Source: Nostoc sp. JL33 | GTDB taxonomy: Bacteria; Cyanobacteriota; Cyanobacteriia; Cyanobacteriales; Nostocaceae | DNA: 40,386 bases | NCBI RefSeq assembly: GCF_017114985.1 | Contig: NZ_JABXKP010000068.1 | Coordinates: forward strand, 1 to 40,386 | Reading direction: 5' to 3' | Shown: in pieces, positions 27,260-34,723 of the stretch | Position numbering within the stretch: position 1 is the stretch's first letter | How the letters are laid out: every line of letters begins with the position of its first letter | Position numbers and translations under genes: made by a program | The notes under the pieces: generated by a model | The model's database searches: none | Told to the model about the DNA's origin: nothing | Seen by the model: the letters and a program-made list of their open reading frames with translations, nothing else

Positions 27260-27445
27260 ATGGACAACCAGAGAACTACCCGCAAAGTTAAGTTACAAGT
27301 CTGGTTAACTGAGCAAGAGCATGAACTATTACAGCAAGCTGCTACCACAACCGGACAAGGAATGTCTAGTTATGTGCGGTCTACTGTACTCAAGGCAATC
27401 AAGGCAGATTTAGGGGTAACAGTAGACAACCGGAGTAACCAATAA
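27260..27445 (+). CDS. small ribbon-helix-helix protein
   Basis: 61 residues, start MDNQRTTRKVKLQVWLTEQE, then two helices (ELLQQAATTTGQGMSSYVRS). The basic first strand followed by two helices with a G-x-S-x-Y-V-R turn is the MobC/CopG-type ribbon-helix-helix pattern, so a DNA-binding dimer is likely: a repressor or an excision/replication accessory. It is the first gene of the probable operon 27260-29846 and may bind the TGTGCCAGTTT repeats in front of it. Confidence 0.7.
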   Translation: MDNQRTTRKVKLQVWLTEQEHELLQQAATTTGQGMSSYVRSTVLKAIKADLGVTVDNRSNQ

Positions 27446-27450
27446 CAATC

Positions 27451-27720
27451 ATGAAACCGAACCGCATGATATATGACCCTGCTTATTGGTCTTACTATAT
27501 CCTCAATGGTCGAGTCTACCGAGACTGCCAGATCGACTCTGTAACCTTTCATGGCACTCAGACATTAACCCAGTTCTTTAAAGCTAATCAGTACCTAGTC
27601 AAGTTAGTAGATGATGATGATAATGAATACCAAGAAACTCTCAGTAGAGTTGTTACTGAATGGGGTTTGGTAGAGTACCTATCGGATATTTGGGATGAAG
27701 TGAACTTTGCCAATAGATAA
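27451..27720 (+). CDS. hypothetical protein (89 aa)
   Basis: A small acidic protein beginning MKPNRMIYDPAYWSYYILNG, rich in aromatic residues, with an acidic DDDDNE turn in the middle and no membrane segment. It starts 6 bp after the ribbon-helix-helix gene, so it is almost certainly cotranscribed with it. No family recognised. Confidence 0.6.
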   Translation: MKPNRMIYDPAYWSYYILNGRVYRDCQIDSVTFHGTQTLTQFFKANQYLVKLVDDDDNEYQETLSRVVTEWGLVEYLSDIWDEVNFANR

Positions 27721-27764
27721 AGTATTCTCTATGGTAATCATAGGATAATCCAATGGTTATTTTA

Positions 27765-27799
27765 AGCCTCCTAACCCGCATCAGTCCACCTTGGAGGCT
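27765..27799 (+). terminator. hairpin between element genes
   Basis: AGCCTCC (27765-27771) pairs with GGAGGCT (27793-27799) around a 21-base loop. No T-run; it could be a weak terminator or an RNA-processing stem. Confidence 0.3.
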
Positions 27800-27872
27800 A
27801 GAACCCTGATTCTACTGTTAGATTACCAGACTTGACAGATTATTAGAAAGGACACAATAAGGGACACCGGAA

Positions 27873-28022
27873 ATGACAAGGACAGCAACAGTTAAGTTTA
27901 GGGCTACAGAACAGGAAGTAGCAAAGATTGAAGAGTTAGCTAAGGCGGCTGGCTACAGTAAGTCGGAGTATGTTCGATTAGTCGCTATGGGATTCCAAAT
28001 ACAACCCCAAGACACCAAATAG
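27873..28022 (+). CDS. second small ribbon-helix-helix protein (49 aa)
   Basis: 49 residues, MTRTATVKFRATEQEVAKIE and then ELAKAAGYSKSEYVRLVAMG. Strand, helix, GYSKSEYVR turn and second helix fit the MobC/CopG fold closely. It sits 67 bp before the VapE-like gene. Proteins of this type control copy number or nick-site binding in plasmids. It is too short for many gene callers. Confidence 0.7.
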   Translation: MTRTATVKFRATEQEVAKIEELAKAAGYSKSEYVRLVAMGFQIQPQDTK

Positions 28023-28088
28023 GGTAACTAGTTACCAGCTAGCTAACCCTAAGAAACCAAAGATTCAAAGTAAACAAACACAGGGCTA

Positions 28089-29846
28089 ATGCCCAAGGAT
28101 TCAAAGATGTCTTATACAACCGATGATAACACACTTACAGGTACTCAGTCAAATAAAGATATCGATTGGAGTAGCCCTATATTAACTGAGGCTGAAAAAG
28201 CAACTATCAAAAACTGGACTACTACCTGTAATGGATACCTGGGGTTAAGAATGAGGGCTGAGAGGATTGGTGGAGATATTATCAGACCGGATGAGGCTAT
28301 TTTAAGAGATATCCCATCAACTAACCAAAGCATCCTACCTTATGTCCTGAAACTCAGAAATGTTATCAGATATGCCTATTTGGATAACCTAAAGTTAGGT
28401 AGGGATTCCCTAGTATTTGATATGTGGGCAATATGTTCTCTTCAGGGTCAGGGAAAATATCAGATTAATCTCCTTACCAAAGATATTGAGTTAGATGGGG
28501 TTGTAGTTGACCCCGATGATCTTTATCATGACTCATGGATGACATACACCCGCGCTTTAGGTGTAGGGATTTCTAATAAAGAACAGTTTATTTCATTACT
28601 TCTGAATGCCTTAAGAAATAGTAAAATAAACCCCTGGCTAGAACTGATTAATAAAGTGCATACTGTTACCCCGGAAGAGTTCATGCTTAAGCATGGGTTT
28701 GACCCCCATAGAATGTGTGAGTTTATAACCGGGGATAACAGAGAGTTGCAACAGTTTCTCTGGCTAGTGCAGTTCATAGGGGTTATGGCCAGAACCTATA
28801 AGCCCGGTTGCCAGCATGATCACATGATGGTTTTGATGTCAGCCGAGAAAGGTCAGCGCAAAACATCATTACTCAGGGCTATTACTAAAGACCCAGCATC
28901 AAAGGGAACTACCCCTAAGTATTATGTGCAACTAAGCACCCTGAAGTCAGAGAAGAGAGATGTAGAAAGACTCAGAGGTAAGATTATTGCTAACTTAGAT
29001 GAGTGTGATGGGGCATTCAGAGGGACTAACTCAGATGCGCTTAAGGAAGCGATTACCAGTACTTCTGATAACTACCGCGCTTCTTATGGCAGAGTAGCAA
29101 AAGACTGGGATAGAACCTGTGTATTATTTGGAACAACTAATACAACCGGGCTGATTCAGGATTACATGGGCGATCGCCGGATATTTATTATCCATGTCCA
29201 GAAGACCATTGATATTGACTGGGTAACTAATAACTGGGCGGACTTCTGGGGCTTCTACAAGTGGGCATACAACCAGATGGAAAAAGGTAATAATACTCAT
29301 TACAGGAACTGGTTAAACAAGACTGAAGAGGGTTTATTAGTTGCAAGCCAGTCAGAATATAAGGCTAGAGAACCTTGGTTAGATGCCCTTGAGGGTGTAA
29401 TGGATGTATTAGAACAGACACATAACTCAGTGGCTATTAAAGCCTCAGATATCCTAGCAGTTATTAGCACTGAAATAGACAGCAAAAAGCGATATATCAC
29501 TGACCACATTAAGGATATTCTAAAGGCTGAAAGGGGGTATACAGAGGGTCGCCCTAGACCTAATAATGCCAAACAGCCAAGTAAGCCAGTACTTTACTTA
29601 CTAGACTCCGAGGGTAGCCAGCCATACTTAGTATCTAGACAAGATATTCAACTCGCATATAGCAACTACTTGCAAGGGGTTTACCCAGAGGATAAGCCAG
29701 CTTACCGGAGAAGTGCTGAGGCTGCCAAAAATGTTAAGGTCAACCCTGAGTCCCCTGTTAGCTTCAGTGGGTTACTACCTCAGCCTATTGACCCTGAGTC
29801 CCTATCCCCGGATTTATTTGAGACTAGTGTGGATGATTACTTCTAA
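28089..29846 (+). CDS. VapE-like helicase/replication protein
   Basis: 585 residues. The central domain (about 240-375) resembles virulence-associated E proteins: a degenerate Walker A SAEKGQRKTSLLRA (251-264), Walker B KIIANLDECDG (298-308), then FGTTN (348-351) and the DYMGDRRIFIIHV arginine pair (358-370). VapE-type P-loop ATPases act as replicative helicases in phage satellites and plasmids, where they also recognise the origin. The N-terminal 200 residues may hold primase- or origin-related functions but lack motifs I can name. ATG 28089 or 28107 are both possible starts. The 3' end overlaps the first two repeats of the iteron-like array. Confidence 0.85.
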   Translation: MPKDSKMSYTTDDNTLTGTQSNKDIDWSSPILTEAEKATIKNWTTTCNGYLGLRMRAERIGGDIIRPDEAILRDIPSTNQSILPYVLKLRNVIRYAYLDNLKLGRDSLVFDMWAICSLQGQGKYQINLLTKDIELDGVVVDPDDLYHDSWMTYTRALGVGISNKEQFISLLLNALRNSKINPWLELINKVHTVTPEEFMLKHGFDPHRMCEFITGDNRELQQFLWLVQFIGVMARTYKPGCQHDHMMVLMSAEKGQRKTSLLRAITKDPASKGTTPKYYVQLSTLKSEKRDVERLRGKIIANLDECDGAFRGTNSDALKEAITSTSDNYRASYGRVAKDWDRTCVLFGTTNTTGLIQDYMGDRRIFIIHVQKTIDIDWVTNNWADFWGFYKWAYNQMEKGNNTHYRNWLNKTEEGLLVASQSEYKAREPWLDALEGVMDVLEQTHNSVAIKASDILAVISTEIDSKKRYITDHIKDILKAERGYTEGRPRPNNAKQPSKPVLYLLDSEGSQPYLVSRQDIQLAYSNYLQGVYPEDKPAYRRSAEAAKNVKVNPESPVSFSGLLPQPIDPESLSPDLFETSVDDYF

Positions 29847-30299
29847 CCTGCTACTCACATAGTTAACCAAGCCCCTATCAATGGGGCTTTTTAGTTCTGT
29901 GATTATTCCCTTGAGTCCCTTTAAATCCCCCTGAGTCCCTTTTTAGGGACTCTGAGTCCCTGTCTGAGTCCCTTTTTGAAATGGTTGAAAGCTCTACTCT
30001 GTCCTTAATCCAGCCTTTTGAGTCCCTTGAGTCCCTAAATATTTCATAACTTTCTAGAGAGTTAAGGGTAATCAATAGGGCTGCTACTACACCACACAGA
30101 GAAGTTTGAGAGAAAAAACAGGGACTCAAGGGACTCAAACAGCCACAAAGCATACCTAGTAAGGGATACAAGCATTTTAAAAAAGGACTCAGCAGGGACT
30201 CAAGGGACTCAAACAGGGACTCAAAAGGGACTCAAACAGCTACAAGCTATACCGCATAGGTATTCTAGCGATTTATAAATAGGGACTCAAAAAGGACTC
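29748..30299. repeat. iteron-like array, candidate replication origin
   Basis: The heptamer GAGTCCC occurs eight times on the plus strand (29748, 29796, 29913, 29933, 29954, 29966, 30020, 30029). Its complement GGGACTC occurs at 29946 and then seven times on the right (30121, 30130, 30195, 30204, 30216, 30227, 30282), with two one-mismatch copies (30184, 30293). Forward copies lie on the left and reverse copies on the right of an 85-bp repeat-free centre (30036-30120). Most are followed by T or A runs. The array lies directly behind the VapE-like helicase gene, as origins do in related elements. No gene is credible in 29895-30389. Confidence 0.65.
29869..29894 (+). terminator. terminator after the VapE-like gene
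   Basis: AAGCCCC (29869-29875), loop TATCAAT, GGGGCTT (29883-29889), then TTT. It lies 22 bp after the stop codon, inside the array region. Confidence 0.75.
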
Positions 30300-30389
30300 A
30301 AACCTAAATCACCCAGCGCTAGCCAGTAACCCCTTAGCCCCTCTGGTATCCCTTAGATAACCACCGGGGGCTTAAGTTATAAATGAGCA

Positions 30390-30905
30390 TTACCTTACAC
30401 AATCATTCGCCGCACCGATCGCTCTGGTGGTTAAGCTGTCATCAACTACAGCCACATAGTTAGCGCGGTCTAGTCGGCTAGCAAATACTTCCTTAACCTC
30501 TGGCTCCATCTGCTGCATTAGGTCATTACCGAGTAGATTTAGGAAATCCGATTTAGCAAGCCAGATGTTTGCACCTCTATTTTGTGCCCTATCTACCAAC
30601 TGATCACTGTCTGTAAACATTAGGTATGTCCCACTGGAGCCATGATGAAACCAGAACACATTAGCGCCCAATAGCACACCCGCATAATAAACCTTGCATT
30701 TAGACTTATCAAAGGGTTCATCATCCCCATCATCATCTAAATCACCTACCGGGGTTTGGATTTGGGCTTGTTCCTGGGGCTGATTTGTTCTAGGTATACC
30801 CTGAAACACCATATATGGTACAGACCCTAGCCCACATATGACAGCTATTGTGGCAGCTAACCTAATAGGATGCTTTTCAATGAGGTCTAGATATTTATTT
30901 AGCAT
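30390..30905 (-). CDS. membrane-anchored hypothetical protein
   Basis: 171 residues. A basic N-terminus (MLNKYLDLIEKHPIRLAATI) leads into one membrane helix (about 15-35), a Pro/Gln-rich linker, an acidic patch (DLDDDGDDEPFD) and a C-terminal domain of about 110 residues (VYYAGVLLGANVFWFHHGSS). The domain is predicted to lie outside the cytoplasm. No family recognised. It faces the iteron-like array and is divergent from the exported protein at 31099. Confidence 0.65.
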   Translation of the reverse strand: MLNKYLDLIEKHPIRLAATIAVICGLGSVPYMVFQGIPRTNQPQEQAQIQTPVGDLDDDGDDEPFDKSKCKVYYAGVLLGANVFWFHHGSSGTYLMFTDSDQLVDRAQNRGANIWLAKSDFLNLLGNDLMQQMEPEVKEVFASRLDRANYVAVVDDSLTTRAIGAANDCVR

Positions 30906-31098
30906 TAAACTTACTAGTATCCAATATTACTTATCTCAGTCTATTCTGGTAAATAACTGAGGTCAAGGATACCAATCATCTAGGCTAACCACTAGGGTAT
31001 TTTATGCTGACTTATGGCATACAGAGGTAACTAGTAACTAATATGGCTATACTAAGTATTAGTGTTATGATAAAGACTGCAAATACTTAAATCTATTT

Positions 31099-31497
31099 AT
31101 GATAACCAAGATAATCTCAGGGCTGCTAGGGGTGTCTATAGTACTGTCCAGTTCCTCTGTGCTAGCCAGAAATATCCTAATGGGAATAACTAAGGATGGG
31201 GCTAAACTGTATGCTTTGACTAACTACCCGCCTAATGCTGAGGATGATGGTATGGGGGGCTGGACATCCTTCATTTATGCCATAGAGGATACTAAAGGTT
31301 ACAGAAAAGTAGAAGCATACACATCTTTCTGTTATGATGGCAAGCTTCTGTCTCAGCCAGTTAAGGGTACTAAGGATAACATGAAAGTTCCCGGCTGGCA
31401 TTCTAAAACAGCTAGTGGTTTTGCAAGTGTGATAGCAGACAGTAAAGCCAGCCAAGACCTACTAAAAGCAGTCTGTTATTTGGTATATAACCCATAG
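31099..31497 (+). CDS. small exported protein
   Basis: 132 residues with a signal peptide (MITKIISGLLGVSIVLSSSS, cut after VLA). The mature part has two cysteines (SFCYDG and KAVCYL) that could form a disulfide bond. It resembles, in length and layout, small surface-exclusion-like or cargo proteins, but I do not recognise a family. It has its own divergent promoter region (30906-31098) shared with the membrane-anchored protein. Confidence 0.65.
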   Translation: MITKIISGLLGVSIVLSSSSVLARNILMGITKDGAKLYALTNYPPNAEDDGMGGWTSFIYAIEDTKGYRKVEAYTSFCYDGKLLSQPVKGTKDNMKVPGWHSKTASGFASVIADSKASQDLLKAVCYLVYNP

Positions 31498-31596
31498 TTG
31501 CAAGTTGCGGGACTATAAAGGGGATAACCGCAGATAACCGAAGCTAACTGGCGATTCTAATATTCCCTTGCTGCTCTTATACCCCATAAAGAAAAC

Positions 31597-31623
31597 CCCG
31601 GTAAGTTAACTAGACCTACCGGG
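31597..31623 (-). terminator. terminator between convergent element genes
   Basis: CCCGGTA (31597-31603) pairs with TACCGGG (31617-31623). Read on the minus strand it is followed by GGTTTTCTTT, so it ends the 31649-32284 gene. Confidence 0.65.
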
Positions 31624-31648
31624 CTAAACTATGACCTTACTGGAAAAT

Positions 31649-32284
31649 CTAGAAGCCGCCGAATAACCCTTGGATGATGAACGCATCATCTGTAGTAATC
31701 GAGGATAACTCAGGAACATTCATACTGTTTTTATCTTGCTCAACCAGCTTTTGTAACTGGGGAACAATGAGTTTTAAATAATCAGGTAGCAAGACCTCAG
31801 CAGGTAACTTTGTGGGGTCAACAAAGGTTTCAAGTAGGATGTAATCAAACCATACTTGGCTATCAAAGGGGTCAAAGGCTGCCATAAACTCAACAAAGTA
31901 TTCATAGAGTTCCTTTGAGTTTTTGTAGGATTCCCCTTTGTAGATTAAGCCGCCATTGCCGGGGCGATGGGTAGTTGACTCAACCCCATAGAAGTCATGA
32001 GATAACAGTCTGACCACAATGGAAACATATTTACCGATCATGGCTTGATCGCCATATTCCTTTCTGATTTGGGTTAAGTAAGTCTCAACATGGGTAGAGT
32101 TCAATCCGCCTGTTTTAATCTGTTGATCAACGAAACGCTCAAGGAATAGCATGGTTGCTTGTCTTGACTGGGCTTTAGCCCTTGCAGAGTCTTCGGCTAT
32201 CTTTTGCTTTCTAGACTGTTCTGCATATAGCTCTTGGAGCATTTTTTCATGGTCTGCGATAGCGAGTTGAAAGTTACCTGACAT
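31649..32284 (-). CDS. hypothetical helical protein
   Basis: 211 residues, soluble and mostly helical. The N-terminal part (DHEKMLQELYAEQSRKQKIA) is a basic coiled helix; the middle has a GGLIYKGESYKNSKELYEYF block. No family recognised. It is transcribed away from the ribbon-helix-helix gene at 32410, with a strong inverted repeat in the shared control region, so it may be one arm of a genetic switch or a regulated cargo gene. Confidence 0.6.
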   Translation of the reverse strand: MSGNFQLAIADHEKMLQELYAEQSRKQKIAEDSARAKAQSRQATMLFLERFVDQQIKTGGLNSTHVETYLTQIRKEYGDQAMIGKYVSIVVRLLSHDFYGVESTTHRPGNGGLIYKGESYKNSKELYEYFVEFMAAFDPFDSQVWFDYILLETFVDPTKLPAEVLLPDYLKLIVPQLQKLVEQDKNSMNVPELSSITTDDAFIIQGLFGGF

Positions 32285-32329
32285 GGGGTTTTACCTACTT
32301 GATTTATTTGTCCATCTACTAAAGAGAAT

Positions 32330-32383
32330 GTCAAATACAAAAATCATCTGAAACACCTAAAACCCATAAAAGATGTATTTGAC
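32330..32383. promoter_or_regulatory. divergent operator, 10-bp inverted repeat
   Basis: GTCAAATACA (32330-32339) and TGTATTTGAC (32374-32383) are perfect inverted copies, centres 44 bp apart (about four helical turns), in the 125-bp gap between the divergent genes 31649-32284 and 32410-32661. A looping or cooperative repressor could control both promoters. Confidence 0.6.
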
Positions 32384-32409
32384 TAAATCAGGTAAATGGG
32401 ATTAATAAA

Positions 32410-32661
32410 ATGAAAACCAAAGCATTATCATTTCGGGTTGAGGAAGGAACATATAACTGGCTAGCTGGACTGTCTGAGACATCTAAACTACCAATCTCAG
32501 AAGTAGTTAGGGAAATACTTAAAGTTAGCCAGATGACACAGGGCACTCGAAAAGCCTATGGCGAATGTTTAGAGTATTTGGCATCAGTAGAGGCTGATGA
32601 TTTCTTAGTTGGTCTAGACGCTCTTGTAGAGGCGATTAAGGAGGTTAAGACCAATGGTTAG
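32410..32661 (+). CDS. ribbon-helix-helix regulator-like protein
   Basis: 83 residues, MKTKALSFRVEEGTYNWLAG then ETSKLPISEVVREIL. The ALSFRVEEGTYNWL strand-helix and the SEVVREILK second helix fit the CopG/ribbon-helix-helix type; the rest is a helical extension. It may bind the inverted repeat upstream and control its own operon. Its stop overlaps the next gene's start by 8 bp, so it is coupled to the CxxC/HxxH protein. Confidence 0.65.
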   Translation: MKTKALSFRVEEGTYNWLAGLSETSKLPISEVVREILKVSQMTQGTRKAYGECLEYLASVEADDFLVGLDALVEAIKEVKTNG

Positions 32662-33190
32662 AAAAACCACTTGCCCTATTTGTGCGCTTAACACTGAGGC
32701 TAGACAAAGCTTTGCGGCTAAGGTCAGTCTGGGGCTACCAGCAACCTCATTAGTTGATTACTTGATAACTCTGGGGGTTCATTGTACACCTCAGCAGATT
32801 TATAGCCATAAAAAGCACAGTAAACCCCAGAAGCCCCAGACCATTTATAGGGATACCCCGGTAGCCCCCAGGCTGACCACTAATGTTTCAGCAGATGGAT
32901 TAACCACCGATGACAGACAAGAGCGGTTACTGGCGATCGCTCTGCAAGCTGTTGACTCCCTATCTGCTCAGTTCAATGCCGATAACAACCTGCGGGTAGC
33001 CCGGATGCTTAAGGAAATGGGGGAATGGGCTAGCCAGCTAGTTAAAGACCGGATGGCTAGGGAGACTCTACCAGAACCCAATATCTCGGTATCGATAAAC
33101 CTTGGCTCCCTTGAGGAGCAGTTAGGGATACCAGAGACTTATTTTTCAAAACAGAACACCAGATATCAAATAGAGGAACCTAATGATTAA
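32654..33190 (+). CDS. CxxC/HxxH putative DNA-binding protein, terminase-small-subunit-like
   Basis: 178 residues. C7-x-x-C10 (TTCPICAL), then a helix-turn-helix-like stretch (LPATSLVDYLITLGVHCTPQQ) and H52-x-x-H55 (YSHKKHSK). This C-C...H-H layout with a resolving helix-turn-helix is common in phage proteins described as terminase-small-subunit-like or in plasmid DNA-binding proteins. The C-terminal part (MLKEMGEWASQLVKDRMARE ... LGSLEEQLGIPETYFS) may be an oligomerisation helix and tail. The reading is by pattern only; another zinc-binding regulator is equally possible. Coupled to both neighbours by 8-bp overlaps. Confidence 0.5.
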   Translation: MVRKTTCPICALNTEARQSFAAKVSLGLPATSLVDYLITLGVHCTPQQIYSHKKHSKPQKPQTIYRDTPVAPRLTTNVSADGLTTDDRQERLLAIALQAVDSLSAQFNADNNLRVARMLKEMGEWASQLVKDRMARETLPEPNISVSINLGSLEEQLGIPETYFSKQNTRYQIEEPND

Positions 33191-33413
33191 TCGCAACCAA
33201 GTATTTACCAAGTTCAATCTGAATGCTGACCAAAGGAACATATTCGACCGATTGACCCCGGCACAGCAAAGGCGATTAATCAAAGTCCTTGAGGCTAAAC
33301 AGAGGACAGGTAAGCGCCAGGTTATCAAGGCATCATCCAACCCCAGACGCGCCAAGGTTCTACAAGATGACTCCCTTCTTATTGTTAACCAGTACCAAAA
33401 CCACCTGTATTAA
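33183..33413 (+). CDS. small basic hypothetical protein
   Basis: 76 residues, strongly basic (KAKQRTGKRQVIKASSNPRRA style region), starting MINRNQVFTKFNLNADQRNI. No membrane segment. Overlaps the previous gene by 8 bp, so the three genes 32410-33413 form one coupled operon. A DNA- or RNA-binding role would fit the charge; no family recognised. Confidence 0.55.
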   Translation: MINRNQVFTKFNLNADQRNIFDRLTPAQQRRLIKVLEAKQRTGKRQVIKASSNPRRAKVLQDDSLLIVNQYQNHLY

Positions 33414-33421
33414 ACCAATCG

Positions 33422-33437
33422 ATCGAAATGTTTCGAT
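33422..33437. promoter_or_regulatory. 16-bp perfect palindrome
   Basis: ATCGAAATGTTTCGAT with a weaker CGATAAATATTTCG just after (33442 on). It follows the end of the operon and precedes the nuclease gene; it looks like an operator. Confidence 0.4.
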
Positions 33438-33486
33438 AGCCCGATAAATATTTCGATTTAAGCCCAAGACTTACCAGAACAGCCAA

Positions 33487-33519
33487 AGCTCCCAAGGTAT
33501 TACCAGTACCAAGGGAGCT
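33487..33519. other. hairpin upstream of nuclease gene
   Basis: AGCTCCC and GGGAGCT, with inner GGTA/TACC, form a stem around a short loop. No T-run on either side, so a terminator is not certain. Confidence 0.4.
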
Positions 33520-33552
33520 ATTAAAAACAACTTATCGACTTTAACAAATACT

Positions 33553-34125
33553 ATGACCATTATAGCACATATTCCCCATAATGGGGAAAAGCGCCATAGC
33601 GATTATTTCACCGATACTTTTGAGTCTCGGCTCGCCTGTGGTAACACTTGGGAACATAACCTAGCTGAGTACCTGAACACTCAAGGGTTAGACAAAGTTT
33701 ACCAGCCAGATCAGTACATGACATACCGATCGGTTTATGGAAGTTACAGACTTGACCCGGATAACTGGCGATCGCGGCATCAGTTTAAGTTAGCCCCCGA
33801 CTTAAACCCAAAGTACCAAAGGGACATAAGAGTTATCCACAATGGCAAAGGTTACAACATTGAGGTCAAGTCCAAATCAGGCATATTTGAAAATCATAAC
33901 ATACTGGTAGGAGGCATATCAAGCCGATGGGAGCGCTACAGGTTCCCAGTTCACTTTGTAGTCGCCATCGATCGCAACACAGGGGAAGCCAGGGTAACTG
34001 AGGCAGATAGGCTAACCAGAGAGACTAGCTGGTTAAGGGTCAAGTCTCAAGAGTTATCTTATGCAGTCCCCAGGCACTTATTTAAGCCTCTGGATAGCTG
34101 GCTAGATTTCATCAAAGTTAAGTAA
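33553..34125 (+). CDS. PD-(D/E)XK nuclease-like protein
   Basis: 190 residues. The nuclease core is read from E36 (NTWEHNLAEYLN), D91 (YQRDIRVIH) and E104-V-K106 (YNIEVKSKSG), which is the spacing of a PD-(D/E)XK fold, with a following beta-rich part (PVHFVVAIDRNTGEARV). Phage and plasmid members include resolvases, single-strand nucleases and restriction enzymes; no partner methyltransferase exists in the element, so a resolvase or host-DNA-attack role is more likely than restriction. It appears complete. Confidence 0.75.
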   Translation: MTIIAHIPHNGEKRHSDYFTDTFESRLACGNTWEHNLAEYLNTQGLDKVYQPDQYMTYRSVYGSYRLDPDNWRSRHQFKLAPDLNPKYQRDIRVIHNGKGYNIEVKSKSGIFENHNILVGGISSRWERYRFPVHFVVAIDRNTGEARVTEADRLTRETSWLRVKSQELSYAVPRHLFKPLDSWLDFIKVK

Positions 34126-34154
34126 TCCTGGGGGGGTTAGGAGGGATAAATCAA

Positions 34155-34175
34155 TACTATATTGCTTGTATAGTA
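34155..34175. promoter_or_regulatory. inverted repeat before the lipoprotein gene
   Basis: TACTATA (34155-34161) and TATAGTA (34169-34175) with a 7-base loop, 63 bp before the lipoprotein start. Likely operator or promoter part. Confidence 0.4.
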
Positions 34176-34237
34176 AGAGTTAAATACTACCTCCCTTTAA
34201 TGGAAACTACTACCCATAGCCCCGCATAGGTTAACCC

Positions 34238-34615
34238 ATGTTTAAGTTATCCGCAGTTTTTTTATTAACCTTGGTTATCACAGGATGTCAGCCAACCTCA
34301 AGATTCAAACTATTACCAGAAAGGGAAGAGTATAAGGCTGATAACGGTGTTGTCATGGGTATCAGGTTTAACTATCAAAACACAAGTGAACCGGGGATAA
34401 CCAGAACAGGTATAACAGCCTACTGTGCTAATGGATTTATTTCTGATACTCCTATGAGTACTAACCCTCTCCTGAAGCTACCAGAGCCAGGTTTCCTAAC
34501 TAATCAAGCTGAGGCTGGTAGACCAGTGTCGATGACTTATTTCACTGTCAGTTACCCAGATGTTTTAAAGGTTTTAGTAGAGGTCTGTAAGGCAACGGAG
34601 GAAGATCAAGATTAG
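34238..34615 (+). CDS. small lipoprotein
   Basis: 125 residues. Signal peptide MFKLSAVFLLTLVITGCQPT with a clear lipobox LVITGC (Cys17 lipidated). The mature protein has two more cysteines (AYCANG and EVCKAT) and a strand-rich domain. No family recognised. It is the last gene before the right attachment site. Membrane lipoproteins at the end of integrated elements sometimes block entry of other phages or plasmids; that is only a guess here. Confidence 0.65.
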   Translation: MFKLSAVFLLTLVITGCQPTSRFKLLPEREEYKADNGVVMGIRFNYQNTSEPGITRTGITAYCANGFISDTPMSTNPLLKLPEPGFLTNQAEAGRPVSMTYFTVSYPDVLKVLVEVCKATEEDQD

Positions 34616-34654
34616 TATAAATCAACCCATAATCAAGGGGGTAAGTTGACTCTC

Positions 34655-34671
34655 TGGCTATCCTCTGGCTA
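34655..34671 (+). promoter_or_regulatory. candidate integrase arm-type site, right end
   Basis: TGGCTATCCTCTGGCTA, matching the left-end site at 25734-25750 in 15 of 17 positions and in the same orientation; it lies 53 bp before the right core. Confidence 0.55.
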
Positions 34672-34673
34672 CA

Positions 34674-34696
34674 CTGGGGAGTATAAACACCCCCAG
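34674..34696 (+). terminator. hairpin near attR
   Basis: CTGGGG (34674-34679) pairs with CCCCAG (34691-34696). It may end lipoprotein transcription before dprA or be part of the right arm of the attachment site. Confidence 0.35.
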
Positions 34697-34723
34697 AAGC
34701 CTTAAGTAAACCGGGGCTATTGG

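Noticed and set aside
29878..30171. 97-residue ORF on the minus strand
   Set aside because: Its sequence is a by-product of the GAGTCCC repeats (RDSKG, RDSDRDSE strings); no start signal and no family features.
29895..30300. CRISPR array
   Set aside because: The repeated unit is only 7-9 bp, occurs in both orientations and with irregular spacing; there are no spacers or cas genes.
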